NCBI RefSeq assembly: GCF_001611275.1
Contig: NZ_CP015080.1
Coordinates: 1,612,001-1,676,000 of the forward strand
Reading direction: 5' to 3'
Source of the DNA: Desulfuromonas sp. DDH964
GTDB lineage: Bacteria > Desulfobacterota > Desulfuromonadia > Desulfuromonadales > DDH964
DNA length: 64,000 bases
Shown in pieces: positions 25,883 through 33,822 of the stretch (position 1 is the stretch's first letter; every line of letters begins with the position of its first letter). Below the pieces are notes generated by a model that was not told the DNA's origin, did not search any database, and saw only the letters and a list, made by a program, of their open reading frames with translations. The position numbers and the translations under genes are program-made.

Positions 25883-27211
25883 GGCGGTGTAAATCAGTTT
25901 GTGTAAATGGCTTGGGTTTTTGTCGTCAGTAAACCGGCAACCTGCCTTCGAACAAGATGGAGAACCGGTTGAGGGCGGCCTTCCAGTCCCGAATCGGCAG
26001 GGTCCATTTCTTGGCGATATTATTCAGCGCCAGGTAGAGCAGTTTGAACATGGCTGCATCGCTGGGGAATGAGCCCCGGTTCTTGGTGACCTTGCGCAGC
26101 GACATGTTCAGCGATTCGATCGCATTGGTGGTGTAGATCACCTTGCGAATCTCCGCCGGGTAGGCGAAAAAAGGGGTGATTCTCTCCCAGTTCCGCCGCC
26201 AGGACTGGCCGATGGAAGGGTGGGTTTTATCCCACTTCGCTTCGAACTCCGTCAGGTTCATTTCGGCCTGCTCGGCCGTCGCGGCCTGGTAAATGGTCTT
26301 CAGATCGGCCGCCACTTCCTTGCGCTGCTTCCAGGAGACGTATTTGAGAGAATGACGCACCATGTGAACGAGGCAGAGCTGGACCTGGGTGCGAGGAAAG
26401 ACCGCTTCGATGGCCTCGGGGAAACCTTTGAGCCCGTCCACGCAGGCGATGAAGATGTCTTCGACACCCCGGTTTTTCAACTCGGTCACCACCTGTAACC
26501 AGAACTTGGCGCCCTCGTTCTCGGCCACCCACATACCCAGGACCTCCTTGATGCCGTCCAGGGTGACGCCCAGGGCCAGGTAGACCGCTTTATTGCTGAC
26601 GTGGCCGTTGTCCCGCACCTTAACCCGGACCGCGTCCATATAGACGATGGGATAGAGGGCGTCGAGCGGTCGGTTCTGCCAGATCTTGACCTCGTCCGCG
26701 ACGGCATCGGTCACGCTGGAAATGAGGGCGGGAGAGACCTCGACGCCATAAATCTCTTCCAGATGCCCTTGGATCTCCCGGGTCGTCATCCCCCGGGCGT
26801 AGAGGGAGATGATCTTGCCGTCGAAGCCGGCGAAGCGGGTCTGGCCCTTGGGAATGATGAGCGGCTCGAAGCTGCTGTCCCGGTCACGCGGAACCTCGAT
26901 CGGCAGTTTGCCGAATTCGCCCTTGATGGTTTTGGCCGACTTGCCATTGCGGGCATTGCCGCCTTTCGTGGCCACGGGAGCATGCTTCTCGTGCCCCAGG
27001 TGTTGGGTCAATTCCGCTTCCAAAGCTCGTTCCAGAAGGGCCTTGGTGAGCTGTTTAAGCAAGCCGGTTTCGCCGATCAGGTCTTCGGGCTTCTTGTAGT
27101 CGGCAAGCAGGCGGTCCAGCAGATCTTTTTCGATGGCCATGGGGGCTCCTTAGAGGGTGGGGTCCCGGTGTACCCCTGAATGGCCATTTACACAATCTTT
27201 TTTACACCCTC
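25883..27211 (-). mobile_element. IS256-family element, copy 1
   Basis: 1329 bp. Terminal inverted repeats of about 29 bp: the left starts GGCGGTGTAAATCAG and the right, as reverse complement, starts GAGGGTGTAAAAAAG; both continue TTGTGTAAATGGC with minor changes. The 8-bp target duplication is GATTTTTT (25875-25882, 27212-27219). It entered only a few bases from the end of ISL3 copy 2. Confidence 0.95.
25926..27140 (-). CDS. IS256-family transposase (Mutator-like)
   Basis: 404 aa, intact. The Transposase_mut domain shows [15 protein letters not shown] (first Asp), [16 protein letters not shown] (second Asp) and [15 protein letters not shown] (Glu). [13 protein letters not shown] is the C/D(2)H-type signature of the family. 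AAGGAG precedes the ATG. Two more copies lie at 50459 and 51506. Confidence 0.95.
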   Translation of the reverse strand: MAIEKDLLDRLLADYKKPEDLIGETGLLKQLTKALLERALEAELTQHLGHEKHAPVATKGGNARNGKSAKTIKGEFGKLPIEVPRDRDSSFEPLIIPKGQTRFAGFDGKIISLYARGMTTREIQGHLEEIYGVEVSPALISSVTDAVADEVKIWQNRPLDALYPIVYMDAVRVKVRDNGHVSNKAVYLALGVTLDGIKEVLGMWVAENEGAKFWLQVVTELKNRGVEDIFIACVDGLKGFPEAIEAVFPRTQVQLCLVHMVRHSLKYVSWKQRKEVAADLKTIYQAATAEQAEMNLTEFEAKWDKTHPSIGQSWRRNWERITPFFAYPAEIRKVIYTTNAIESLNMSLRKVTKNRGSFPSDAAMFKLLYLALNNIAKKWTLPIRDWKAALNRFSILFEGRLPVY

Positions 27212-27314
27212 GATTTTTTTGCTTGCAGAAAGCAACCTTTTTTGCTGTTTCTGTGATCCAATTTATCCCCTGCATCCCTGTAAATAAGTTTTTCAATGTT
27301 TGTCAGGATTTGTA

Positions 27315-28427
27315 ATGAAAAACATTCTGGTTACCGGCTCCGCTGGTTTTGTTGGGAAGAACTTGGTCGAAACCTTGCGTCTGCGCAAGGACATTGAGCT
27401 GACCACCTTCGATATCGAGGATGACCCAGCCGTTCTCACCAAGGTACTGCCGCAGGCCGATTTCATCTTTCACCTCGCCGGCGTCAATCGTCCCAGGAAT
27501 GAAGAAGAATTTCGCACCGGCAACACGGGCTTGACCGAGGAGATTGTCGGCGGTCTTCACCAGGCGGGAAGAGTGGTGCCGGTTGTGCTGTGTTCCTCGA
27601 CCCAGGCGGCGCAGGAGAATCCTTATGGTGTGAGCAAACGCGCCGCCGAAGCGGTCATCTTCGCCTACGGGCAGGCGACTGGTGCGGGGGTCTTTGTCTT
27701 CCGCCTGCCCAACCTTTTCGGTAAGTGGTGCCGGCCCAACTACAACAGCGCCATTGCCACCTTTTGCCACAATATTGCCCACGACCTGCCGATCCAGGTC
27801 AACGACCCCAATTTCACCCTGACATTGGCCTACATCGATGATGTGGTGGCCGCCTTCATCGCGGCGCTCGACGGCCAGGCGACGATCCGTGATGGTTACG
27901 CCGTGGTCGAACCGGTTCATACCATCAAACTCGGTGCCGTTGCCGACCTGATCCGCAGCTTTAAAGGAAGCAGGACCGATCTCAGCCTCCCCGACCTCGC
28001 CGATCCTCTGGCAAAAAAACTCTACAGCACCTATCTCAGCTACCTGCCCACCAATCAGTTCAGTTACCCGCTGAAGATGAACGTCGACGAGCGTGGGTCC
28101 TTCACTGAGTTCCTCCGCACCCCAGACCGTGGTCAGGTCTCTGTCAACATCTCCAGACCGGGGATCACCAAGGGAAACCACTGGCACCACACCAAGAACG
28201 AGAAGTTCTTGGTGGTGAAAGGGCAGGGGGTAGTCCGCTTTCGAAAAATCGGCAGCGAGGAGGTCATCGAGTACCCGGTCTCCGGTGAGAAGCTAGAGGT
28301 TGTCGATATTCCAACCGGGTATACCCATAACATCAGCAACACCGGCGAGGGGGACCTAGTGACGGTGATGTGGGTCAATGAACCGTTTGACCCTGAACGG
28401 CCGGATACCTTTTTCGAACCGGTCTAA
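27315..28427 (+). CDS. fnlB: Bifunctional reductase/epimerase for UDP-L-FucNAc, with cupin domain
   Basis: 370 aa from ATG 27315 (AGGA 6 nt upstream). Residues 1-245 are an SDR domain (ILVTGSAGFVGKNLVE; YGVSKRAAE carries the catalytic Tyr-x-x-x-Lys). Residues 250-370 are a WxcM/CapF-type cupin (KGNHWHHTKNEKFLVVKGQG, with the metal-binding histidines, and PTGYTHNISNTGEGDLV). This two-domain layout is that of FnlB/WbjC/CapF, which epimerises C3 and reduces C4. It is followed by the GxxExxY element rather than directly by fnlC, where an uninterrupted operon would be expected. Confidence 0.9.
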   Translation: MKNILVTGSAGFVGKNLVETLRLRKDIELTTFDIEDDPAVLTKVLPQADFIFHLAGVNRPRNEEEFRTGNTGLTEEIVGGLHQAGRVVPVVLCSSTQAAQENPYGVSKRAAEAVIFAYGQATGAGVFVFRLPNLFGKWCRPNYNSAIATFCHNIAHDLPIQVNDPNFTLTLAYIDDVVAAFIAALDGQATIRDGYAVVEPVHTIKLGAVADLIRSFKGSRTDLSLPDLADPLAKKLYSTYLSYLPTNQFSYPLKMNVDERGSFTEFLRTPDRGQVSVNISRPGITKGNHWHHTKNEKFLVVKGQGVVRFRKIGSEEVIEYPVSGEKLEVVDIPTGYTHNISNTGEGDLVTVMWVNEPFDPERPDTFFEPV

Positions 28428-28617
28428 AAGCCAGCCACGAATGTCACGAATAGACACGAATCAAGGGCTAATACATCAGGAACTTGCTTATGCTGTTATG
28501 GGCGCAGTTTTGAGGTCCATAATGTCCTGGGCGGTGGGTTTCTTGAAAAGGTTTACGAGAACGCCCTGATCGAGGAACTCCGTCTTCGGGGGATCGAGGC
28601 GGAGGGGCAAAAAGAAT

Positions 28618-29676
28618 CCTGATTAGCCCTAATTCTCAGCTATGACACATTCTGTCGCACAGGAAGCATAGAGTTTGGCCATGGAACCCATGAAAAACAA
28701 GGAGGTTAGCACCCATGGCCATCAATCGTATCCAGTTTCAACCGGGGCTGAGCTTGGCTGATTTTCTCAAAGACTACGGTACGGAAACCCAATGCGAGGC
28801 GATCCTTGAGCACTCGCGCTGGCCCCAAGGATTTGTCTGCCCAGCATGCAGTGCAAGCCGCGCGGTCCAGTTCCGGCGAGGACAGTCGAAAATCTTCCAG
28901 TGCAGTCGCTGTCGAAAACAGATCTCTCTGATTTCCGGAACGATTTTTCATGGGAGCAATCTACCGCTGACCCAGTGGTTTCTTGCCCTCTACTTTATGA
29001 CACAAGGCAAGTCCGGCCTGTCGATGCTGGAGATGAGACGTATGCTGGGCTTGAGCTACAAGGCGGCTTGGCGACTCAAGCACAAGCTCATGCAGGCGAT
29101 GTTCGAACGCGAAGAGACAACGGTTCTGGGTCAGCGAGTCGAGATCGACGATGCCTACTTGGGCGGAGAACGCTCCGGCGGGAAAGTCGGTCGCGGTTCG
29201 GAGAACAAAGTTCCCTTCATTGCGGCGGTGGAAACGAGTCATGACGGCCATCCGCTGCGAGCGGTTTTTAGCCGGGTGACGACCTTCAGCAGCCATGACG
29301 TTGATCAATGGGCCAAGAATCATTTGGCACCGACGGCGCTGGTCGTTTCTGATGGCCTGAATTGCTTCCGCGCGGTCACCAAGACTGGGTGCTACCATCA
29401 GCGAGAGGTGGTTGGTGATCAACGCAGAAGTACCGACATGGGCTGCTTCCACTGGATCAACACCATCCTGGGCAATCTTAAGACGGCCATGGCCGGAACG
29501 TATCATGCGTTTGACTTCGACAAATATGCGCATCGCTATCTGGCCGAGTTTCAGTACCGGTTCAACCGGCGGTTTGACCTACGCAGCATGCTGTCAAAGC
29601 TGCTATTCGCCTGTGTCTCAATCGGCAAGCGGCCCGAGGCCTGGCTTCGCCGAGCTGAGAATTGGACCTAATCAGG
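28618..29676 (+). mobile_element. IS1595-family element
   Basis: 1059 bp. The inverted repeats start CCTGATTAG and share AATTCTCAGCT further in. The 8-bp target duplication is AAAAGAAT (28610-28617, 29677-29684). Removing the element and one duplication rejoins the GxxExxY frame (GQKE-LVVWF). Confidence 0.95.
28715..29671 (+). CDS. IS1595-family transposase
   Basis: 318 aa, intact. The N-terminal zinc ribbon has CPAC and CSRC pairs. The ISXO2-like DDE domain shows VEIDDAYLGGERSGGK (first Asp), VVSDGLNCF (second Asp) and the region NTILGNLKTAMAGTYHAF, where members carry N or E as the third residue. AAGGAGG precedes the ATG. A single copy in the window. Confidence 0.9.
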   Translation: MAINRIQFQPGLSLADFLKDYGTETQCEAILEHSRWPQGFVCPACSASRAVQFRRGQSKIFQCSRCRKQISLISGTIFHGSNLPLTQWFLALYFMTQGKSGLSMLEMRRMLGLSYKAAWRLKHKLMQAMFEREETTVLGQRVEIDDAYLGGERSGGKVGRGSENKVPFIAAVETSHDGHPLRAVFSRVTTFSSHDVDQWAKNHLAPTALVVSDGLNCFRAVTKTGCYHQREVVGDQRRSTDMGCFHWINTILGNLKTAMAGTYHAFDFDKYAHRYLAEFQYRFNRRFDLRSMLSKLLFACVSIGKRPEAWLRRAENWT

Positions 29677-29956
29677 AAAAGAATTGGTGGTTTGGTTCAA
29701 GGGGAAACAGGTCGGCAGATACGTTGCCGACATTGTCGTCCAAAACCAGATTCTCCTTGAACTTAAAGCGGTTGATGTTCTGACCAGAGTACATGAAGCG
29801 CAAATGCTTAATTACCTGGGGGCCACCGGCCTTCGACTGGGGTTGCTTCTTAACTTTGGCAAGGAGCGGGTTGAGAGCAAGCGCATGGTTCTCTAGGTTA
29901 CTAACAACCCAAGAGACTTGTGGTCATTCGTGCCATTTGTGGCTAAAGGGGTAGCT

Positions 29957-31087
29957 GTGAAAAAACTGAAAGTAATAACCGTCGTCGGTACCCGCCCTGA
30001 GATCATCCGCCTCTCCCGGGTGATGGCGGCGCTCGACCGCTACGTGGATCACATCCTGGTGCACACTGGACAGAACTACGATTACGAACTTAACGAAGTC
30101 TTCTTCTCCGACCTTGATATCCGCAAACCAGACTACTTCTTGAGCGCCGCCGGCGCCAACGCGGCTGAGACGATCGGAAACACCATCATCAAGCTTGACC
30201 CGATCCTGGCCGAGGTGAAGCCGGAGGCGCTCTTGGTGCTGGGTGACACCAACAGCTGCTTGGCGGCGATCCCAGCCAAGCGGCGGCAGATCCCGATCTT
30301 CCACATGGAGGCCGGTAACCGCTGCTTCGACCAGCGGGTTCCCGAGGAGACCAACCGCCGGATCGTCGACCACACCGCCGACATCAACCTGACCTATTCG
30401 GACATCGCCCGCGAGTATCTTTTGCGTGAAGGTCTGCCGCCAGACCGGGTGATCAAGACCGGGAGCCCGATGTTCGAAGTGTTGAACCATTACGCCGACA
30501 GGATCGATGCCTCCGACGTCCTCTCCCGCCTGAATCTTGCGCCCCTCGACTACTTCGTGGTTAGCGCTCACCGTGAGGAGAACATCGAGTCGGACCGCAA
30601 CTTCTGCAACCTAGTGAAGATTCTCAACGGCCTTGCCGAGAGGTACGGCAAGCGGGTAATCGTCTCGACCCATCCCCGCACCCGCAACCGGGTCAACCGG
30701 CAGGAGATCGTCTTTCACGACAAGGTGGAGCTGCTCAAGCCGCTCGGTTTCTGTGATTACGTCCATCTGCAGAAACATGCCATCGCCGTTCTGTCGGATA
30801 GCGGCACCATCAACGAGGAGTCATCCATCCTCAACTTCCCGGCTCTCAATATCCGCGAAGCTCACGAGCGGCCGGAGGGGATGGAAGAGGCGGCGGTGAT
30901 GATGACCGGGCTGAGTGTCGAGCGGGTCTTTCAGGGGCTGGCGGTACTCGAAGGGCAGGGGAGGGGGGAGGACCGGCTGCTGCGCAGGGTTGCCGACTAC
31001 TCGATGCCGAATGTTTCCGACAAAGTGGTACGGATCATCCTCAGTTACACGGATTACGTCAATCGTGTGGTGTGGAAGAATTTCTGA
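29957..31087 (+). CDS. fnlC: UDP-sugar 2-epimerase giving UDP-L-FucNAc
   Basis: 376 aa from GTG 29957, chosen for AAAGGGGT 5 nt upstream and for the family start [19 protein letters not shown]. It is a WecB-type GT-B fold, non-hydrolysing 2-epimerase of the FnlC/WbjD/CapG group. [20 protein letters not shown] and [14 protein letters not shown] are typical. It inverts C2 as the last step to UDP-N-acetyl-L-fucosamine. The right inverted repeat of the GxxExxY unit ends at 29944, right before the ribosome site, so translation signals of fnlC may derive partly from the inserted unit. Confidence 0.9.
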   Translation: MKKLKVITVVGTRPEIIRLSRVMAALDRYVDHILVHTGQNYDYELNEVFFSDLDIRKPDYFLSAAGANAAETIGNTIIKLDPILAEVKPEALLVLGDTNSCLAAIPAKRRQIPIFHMEAGNRCFDQRVPEETNRRIVDHTADINLTYSDIAREYLLREGLPPDRVIKTGSPMFEVLNHYADRIDASDVLSRLNLAPLDYFVVSAHREENIESDRNFCNLVKILNGLAERYGKRVIVSTHPRTRNRVNRQEIVFHDKVELLKPLGFCDYVHLQKHAIAVLSDSGTINEESSILNFPALNIREAHERPEGMEEAAVMMTGLSVERVFQGLAVLEGQGRGEDRLLRRVADYSMPNVSDKVVRIILSYTDYVNRVVWKNF

Positions 31088-31091
31088 GGCC

Positions 31092-32309
31092 ATGCGTATT
31101 CTAATACTCTCTCAGTTGTTTGATCCGGAACCAACCTTCAAAGGTCTGGCCTTCGCTCGGGAATTGACCCGTCAGGGCCACGAGGTCGAGGTCCTGACAG
31201 GATTTCCTAACTACCCCGGGGGGAAGGTGTATCCGGGGTATCGTGTCAAGTTGGTGCAGCGGGAAACCGTTGACGGTATCTCCGTTATCCGGGTACCCCT
31301 TTACCCAAGTCATGATGGCTCCAGCATCCGACGTATCCTGAATTACCTCAGTTTTGCCTTCGTTGCTGCTCTGCTGGGTCCACTGCTGGTCAAACCAGCC
31401 GATATCGTCTATGTCTACCACCCGCCGGCCACGGTGGCTCTACCCGCCATCATGCTGAAACTTTTGCGGCGCATGCCTTTTGTGTATGATATCCAGGACC
31501 TTTGGCCCGATACCCTGGCGACAACCGGGATGCTGAACAATTCCACCCTGCTGAAGTGTGTTGAACTCTGGTGCCGTTTAATCTACCGTATGGCCGACCA
31601 CTTGATTGTGCTTTCGCCGGGGTTCAAAAAACGGTTGCAGGAGCGAGGTGTCCCAGCCGGGAAGATTTCCGTCATTTATAATTGGTGTGATGAATCTCAG
31701 ATCACGACGATGGCACGCGTAGAAGCTGCTGGGCGTGAGCCGGCAATGGTCGGTCGATTCAATGTAGTATTTGCCGGAACCATGGGGAAGGCCCAAGCAC
31801 TGGACGCTGTGCTGGAAGCCGCCGATCTGGTTGGAGCAAAAAATTCTCACGTTCAATTCGTTTTCATTGGCGGTGGCATCGAAGTTGACCGCCTTAAACG
31901 GCGAGCCGAGTCGATGAGCCTGACCAACGTCGTATTCCTGCCCCGTCGCCCCATGTCTGAAATCGGTTCCGCTTTGTCCATGGCCGATGCGCTGCTGGTT
32001 CACCTAAAGGACGACCCCCTCTTCGAGATCACTCTGCCATCAAAAACCCAAGCTTACCTGGCAGTTGGCCGTCCTATTATTATGGCGGTCCGTGGAGACG
32101 CCGTCGATCTGGTGGAAGCGGCAGGAGCGGGAATATGTTGTACCCCGGAAAATGCTCAGAGCATCGCCGAGGCCATTGGAAACCTGGTAGCCATGCACGA
32201 GGACGTTCGGGAGGAGATGGGAAGGAAGGGTGCGGACTTCTATCGGCAGGAACTGGCTCTGACTGCCGGGGTGCAGAGGTTTGAACAGATCTTCCAGACC
32301 ATAATCTGA
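31092..32309 (+). CDS. wbuB: GT4 glycosyltransferase, WbuB-like (probable L-FucNAc transferase)
   Basis: 405 aa from ATG 31092, 4 bp after fnlC. The N-terminal ILILSQLFDPEPTFKGLAFA, LTGFPNYPGGKVYPGY and IQDLWPDTLATTGM segments match the WbuB family found next to fnlABC in E. coli O26-type and similar clusters. The C-terminal half has the GT-B nucleotide-sugar site (VVFAGTMGKAQALDAVLEAA). It likely adds L-FucNAc to the undecaprenyl-linked first sugar. Function is inferred from family and from position between fnlC and the initiating transferase. Confidence 0.8.
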   Translation: MRILILSQLFDPEPTFKGLAFARELTRQGHEVEVLTGFPNYPGGKVYPGYRVKLVQRETVDGISVIRVPLYPSHDGSSIRRILNYLSFAFVAALLGPLLVKPADIVYVYHPPATVALPAIMLKLLRRMPFVYDIQDLWPDTLATTGMLNNSTLLKCVELWCRLIYRMADHLIVLSPGFKKRLQERGVPAGKISVIYNWCDESQITTMARVEAAGREPAMVGRFNVVFAGTMGKAQALDAVLEAADLVGAKNSHVQFVFIGGGIEVDRLKRRAESMSLTNVVFLPRRPMSEIGSALSMADALLVHLKDDPLFEITLPSKTQAYLAVGRPIIMAVRGDAVDLVEAAGAGICCTPENAQSIAEAIGNLVAMHEDVREEMGRKGADFYRQELALTAGVQRFEQIFQTII

Positions 32310-32323
32310 ATGATCAGGCTCTG

Positions 32324-32962
32324 ATGACAAAACGACTCTTCGATTTTATCGCTACCGCAATTGGCATTTCCCTGACCGGAATTGTGTTACTTCTCCTGAG
32401 CCTGTTGGTCCGCGTGAAGCATGGTAGCCCTGTGCTGTTCCGGCAGACCCGCCCTGGTTTGCGCGGAAGGCCCTTTGAAATGTACAAGTTCCGCACCATG
32501 ACTAATGACCGCGACTTCGCCGGTAACTTGTTGCCGGACGATCAACGTCTGACCCCCTTCGGCAAGTTCCTGCGCTCTACCAGCCTTGATGAACTCCCCG
32601 AGTTGATCAATGTCCTCAAGGGCGAGATGAGCCTCGTAGGACCTCGCCCCCTGCTGATGGAATACCTCGACCGATATAGCCCGGAACAGGCCCGCCGCCA
32701 CGAAGTTCGCCCCGGCATTACCGGCTGGGCCCAGGTCAATGGCCGCAACGCCATCAGCTGGGAAGAAAAATTCAAGTTGGATGTCTGGTATGTCGACAAC
32801 CGCTCCCTCTGGCTCGACATCAAGATCCTCTGGATGACTTTCGCCAAGGTCTTCAAACGGGAGGGGATCAGCCAGGAAGGGCAGGCGACGGCAGAAAAAT
32901 TCCAGGGGTCAAATGCGACTCACGCGAAGCCGCAAAGACGCAAAGAATGCAAAGAACCGTAA
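32324..32962 (+). CDS. pglC: Initiating phosphoglycosyltransferase (PglC-like)
   Basis: 212 aa, small monotopic PGT. One N-terminal re-entrant membrane helix (residues 12-32) is followed by FEMYKFRTM, the catalytic Asp-Glu dyad in SLDELPELINVLKGEMSLVG, PRPLL and the GITGWAQVNGRN block. With pglD, pglE and pglF next to it, the expected reaction is transfer of diNAcBac-1-phosphate to undecaprenyl phosphate, the first step of repeat-unit assembly at the inner membrane. The last 17 or so residues (NATHAKPQRRKECKEP) are unusual and are encoded by the dispersed repeat that starts at about 32915. Confidence 0.85.
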   Translation: MTKRLFDFIATAIGISLTGIVLLLLSLLVRVKHGSPVLFRQTRPGLRGRPFEMYKFRTMTNDRDFAGNLLPDDQRLTPFGKFLRSTSLDELPELINVLKGEMSLVGPRPLLMEYLDRYSPEQARRHEVRPGITGWAQVNGRNAISWEEKFKLDVWYVDNRSLWLDIKILWMTFAKVFKREGISQEGQATAEKFQGSNATHAKPQRRKECKEP

Positions 32963-33043
32963 CCATTTGAACAGACAGGCTAACAGCCCTAAAATTTTTC
33001 TTTGGCGGCTTGAGTGAACGCAGTGAACGGGCGTGAAGCGGGA
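32915..33043. repeat. Dispersed intergenic repeat with inverted ends, copy A
   Basis: The left end reads TCACGCGAAGCCGCAAAGAC and the right end is TTTGGCGGCTTGAGTGAACG followed by GGGCGTGA, so the two ends are near inverted complements (AAGCCGCNAAAG in both). It overlaps the 3' end of pglC and gives it a foreign tail. A second copy lies at 33674-33800. Together they bracket pglD. Confidence 0.6.
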
Positions 33044-33046
33044 CCT

Positions 33047-33667
33047 ATGAAAGAAAAAATCTTTGTTTTCGGCGCCAGCGGTCATGCCAAGGTGGTCATT
33101 GATATCATCGAGCGGCAGGGGCTGTTTGAAATCGGCTTCCTGGTGGATGACAACCCGGCGCTTAAGGGCCAGAGTTTTTTTTGTTATCCCGTCATTGGTG
33201 GCAAGGATGAGCTTTTGGCCTCCAATATCCGCAAAGGGATCGTGGCGATCGGCAGCAATAGTGCCCGCCGTACAGTCGCCAGCTGGTTGTCGGATCAGGG
33301 CTGCGAGATGGTGACCGCCATTCACCCTTCGGCCCAGGTGGCGCGCGAAGTTACTATTGGTAACGGCAGTGTGATCATGGCCGGTGCGGTGATCAATTCG
33401 GATACGACGATTGGCTACGACGTAATCGTCAATACTCGTTCCAGCATCGACCATGACTGCAATATCGGCGATGGTGTCCACCTGGCGCCGGGAAGCACCC
33501 TCTGTGGCAGCGTGACGATCGGCGAGGAGAGTTTTGTCTGTGCCGGAGCGACGGTCATCCCGAATCTGACCATCGGCAGCAAGGTGACGGTCGGTGCCGG
33601 TTCGACGGTCATCCGTGACGTTCCTGATGGCGTGACGGTAGTTGGCAGCCCGGCGAAAAAGCTTTAG
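33047..33667 (+). CDS. pglD: UDP-amino-sugar N-acetyltransferase (PglD-like)
   Basis: 206 aa from ATG 33047; the upstream in-frame GTG at 33014 lies in repeat sequence. The N-terminal half (IFVFGASGHAKVVIDIIE) is the sugar-binding domain. The C-terminal half is a left-handed beta-helix (VTIGNGSVIMAG, NIGDGVHLAPGSTLCG). NTRSSIDHDCNIG carries the catalytic His. It should acetylate the 4-amino group of UDP-4-amino-FucNAc-type intermediates made by PglE, giving UDP-diNAcBac. It is related to the acetyltransferase at 4803, but the genes flanking it point to the bacillosamine route. Confidence 0.85.
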   Translation: MKEKIFVFGASGHAKVVIDIIERQGLFEIGFLVDDNPALKGQSFFCYPVIGGKDELLASNIRKGIVAIGSNSARRTVASWLSDQGCEMVTAIHPSAQVAREVTIGNGSVIMAGAVINSDTTIGYDVIVNTRSSIDHDCNIGDGVHLAPGSTLCGSVTIGEESFVCAGATVIPNLTIGSKVTVGAGSTVIRDVPDGVTVVGSPAKKL

Positions 33668-33673
33668 AGCCTG

Positions 33674-33800
33674 TTTTCGCGCAAAGCCGCCAAGGACGGA
33701 AAGATTAAGCAATATAGTGTCTATGCTTTACCCCTATGAACTCGCGGTTAAATCTTTGCGCCTTTGCGGCTTGAGTGAGTCCAGCGAACGAGCGTGATAC
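33674..33800. repeat. Dispersed intergenic repeat with inverted ends, copy B
   Basis: Related to copy A at 32915: left end CGCAAAGCCGCCAAGGACGG, right end CTTTGCGGCTTGAGTGAGTC then GCGAACGAGCGTGA. The centre differs between copies. It fills the gap between pglD and pglE; no gene is seen in it. Confidence 0.6.
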
Positions 33801-33822
33801 CGATTTGGAAAAGGATTGATTT

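Larger units (their letters stand above)
28441..29896 (+). pseudogene. GxxExxY protein (PD-(D/E)xK nuclease-like), frameshifted and split by IS1595
   Basis: The frame from ATG 28441 (inside the left inverted repeat) reads SRIDTNQGLIHQELAYAV-MGAV. One T appears to be missing near 28514: restoring it gives FEVHNVLGGGFLEKVYENAL, which holds the namesake G-x-x-E-x-x-Y motif. At 28617 IS1595 enters. After the IS, the gene goes on (LVVWFKGKQVGRYVADIVV, then ILLELKAVD) to TAG 29894-29896. The Asp of YVADIV and the ELK form the PD-(D/E)xK-type core. Uninterrupted, the protein would be about 130 aa. The natural role of GxxExxY proteins is not established. Confidence 0.75.
28433..29944 (+). mobile_element. 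Putative small mobile unit: GxxExxY gene between 19-bp inverted repeats
   Basis: AGCCACGAATGTCACGAAT (28433-28451) is matched in inverted orientation at 29926-29944 (17 of 19 bases). Between them lies only a GxxExxY pseudogene and the IS1595 copy that split it. The unit separates fnlB from fnlC, which are adjacent in the CapF/CapG and WbjC/WbjD arrangements. That the unit is or was mobile is inference; no direct repeats were found outside it. Confidence 0.45.

Noticed and set aside
30915..31091. N-terminal extension of WbuB to 464 aa
   Set aside because: It overlaps fnlC out of frame; ATG 31092 starts the family sequence.
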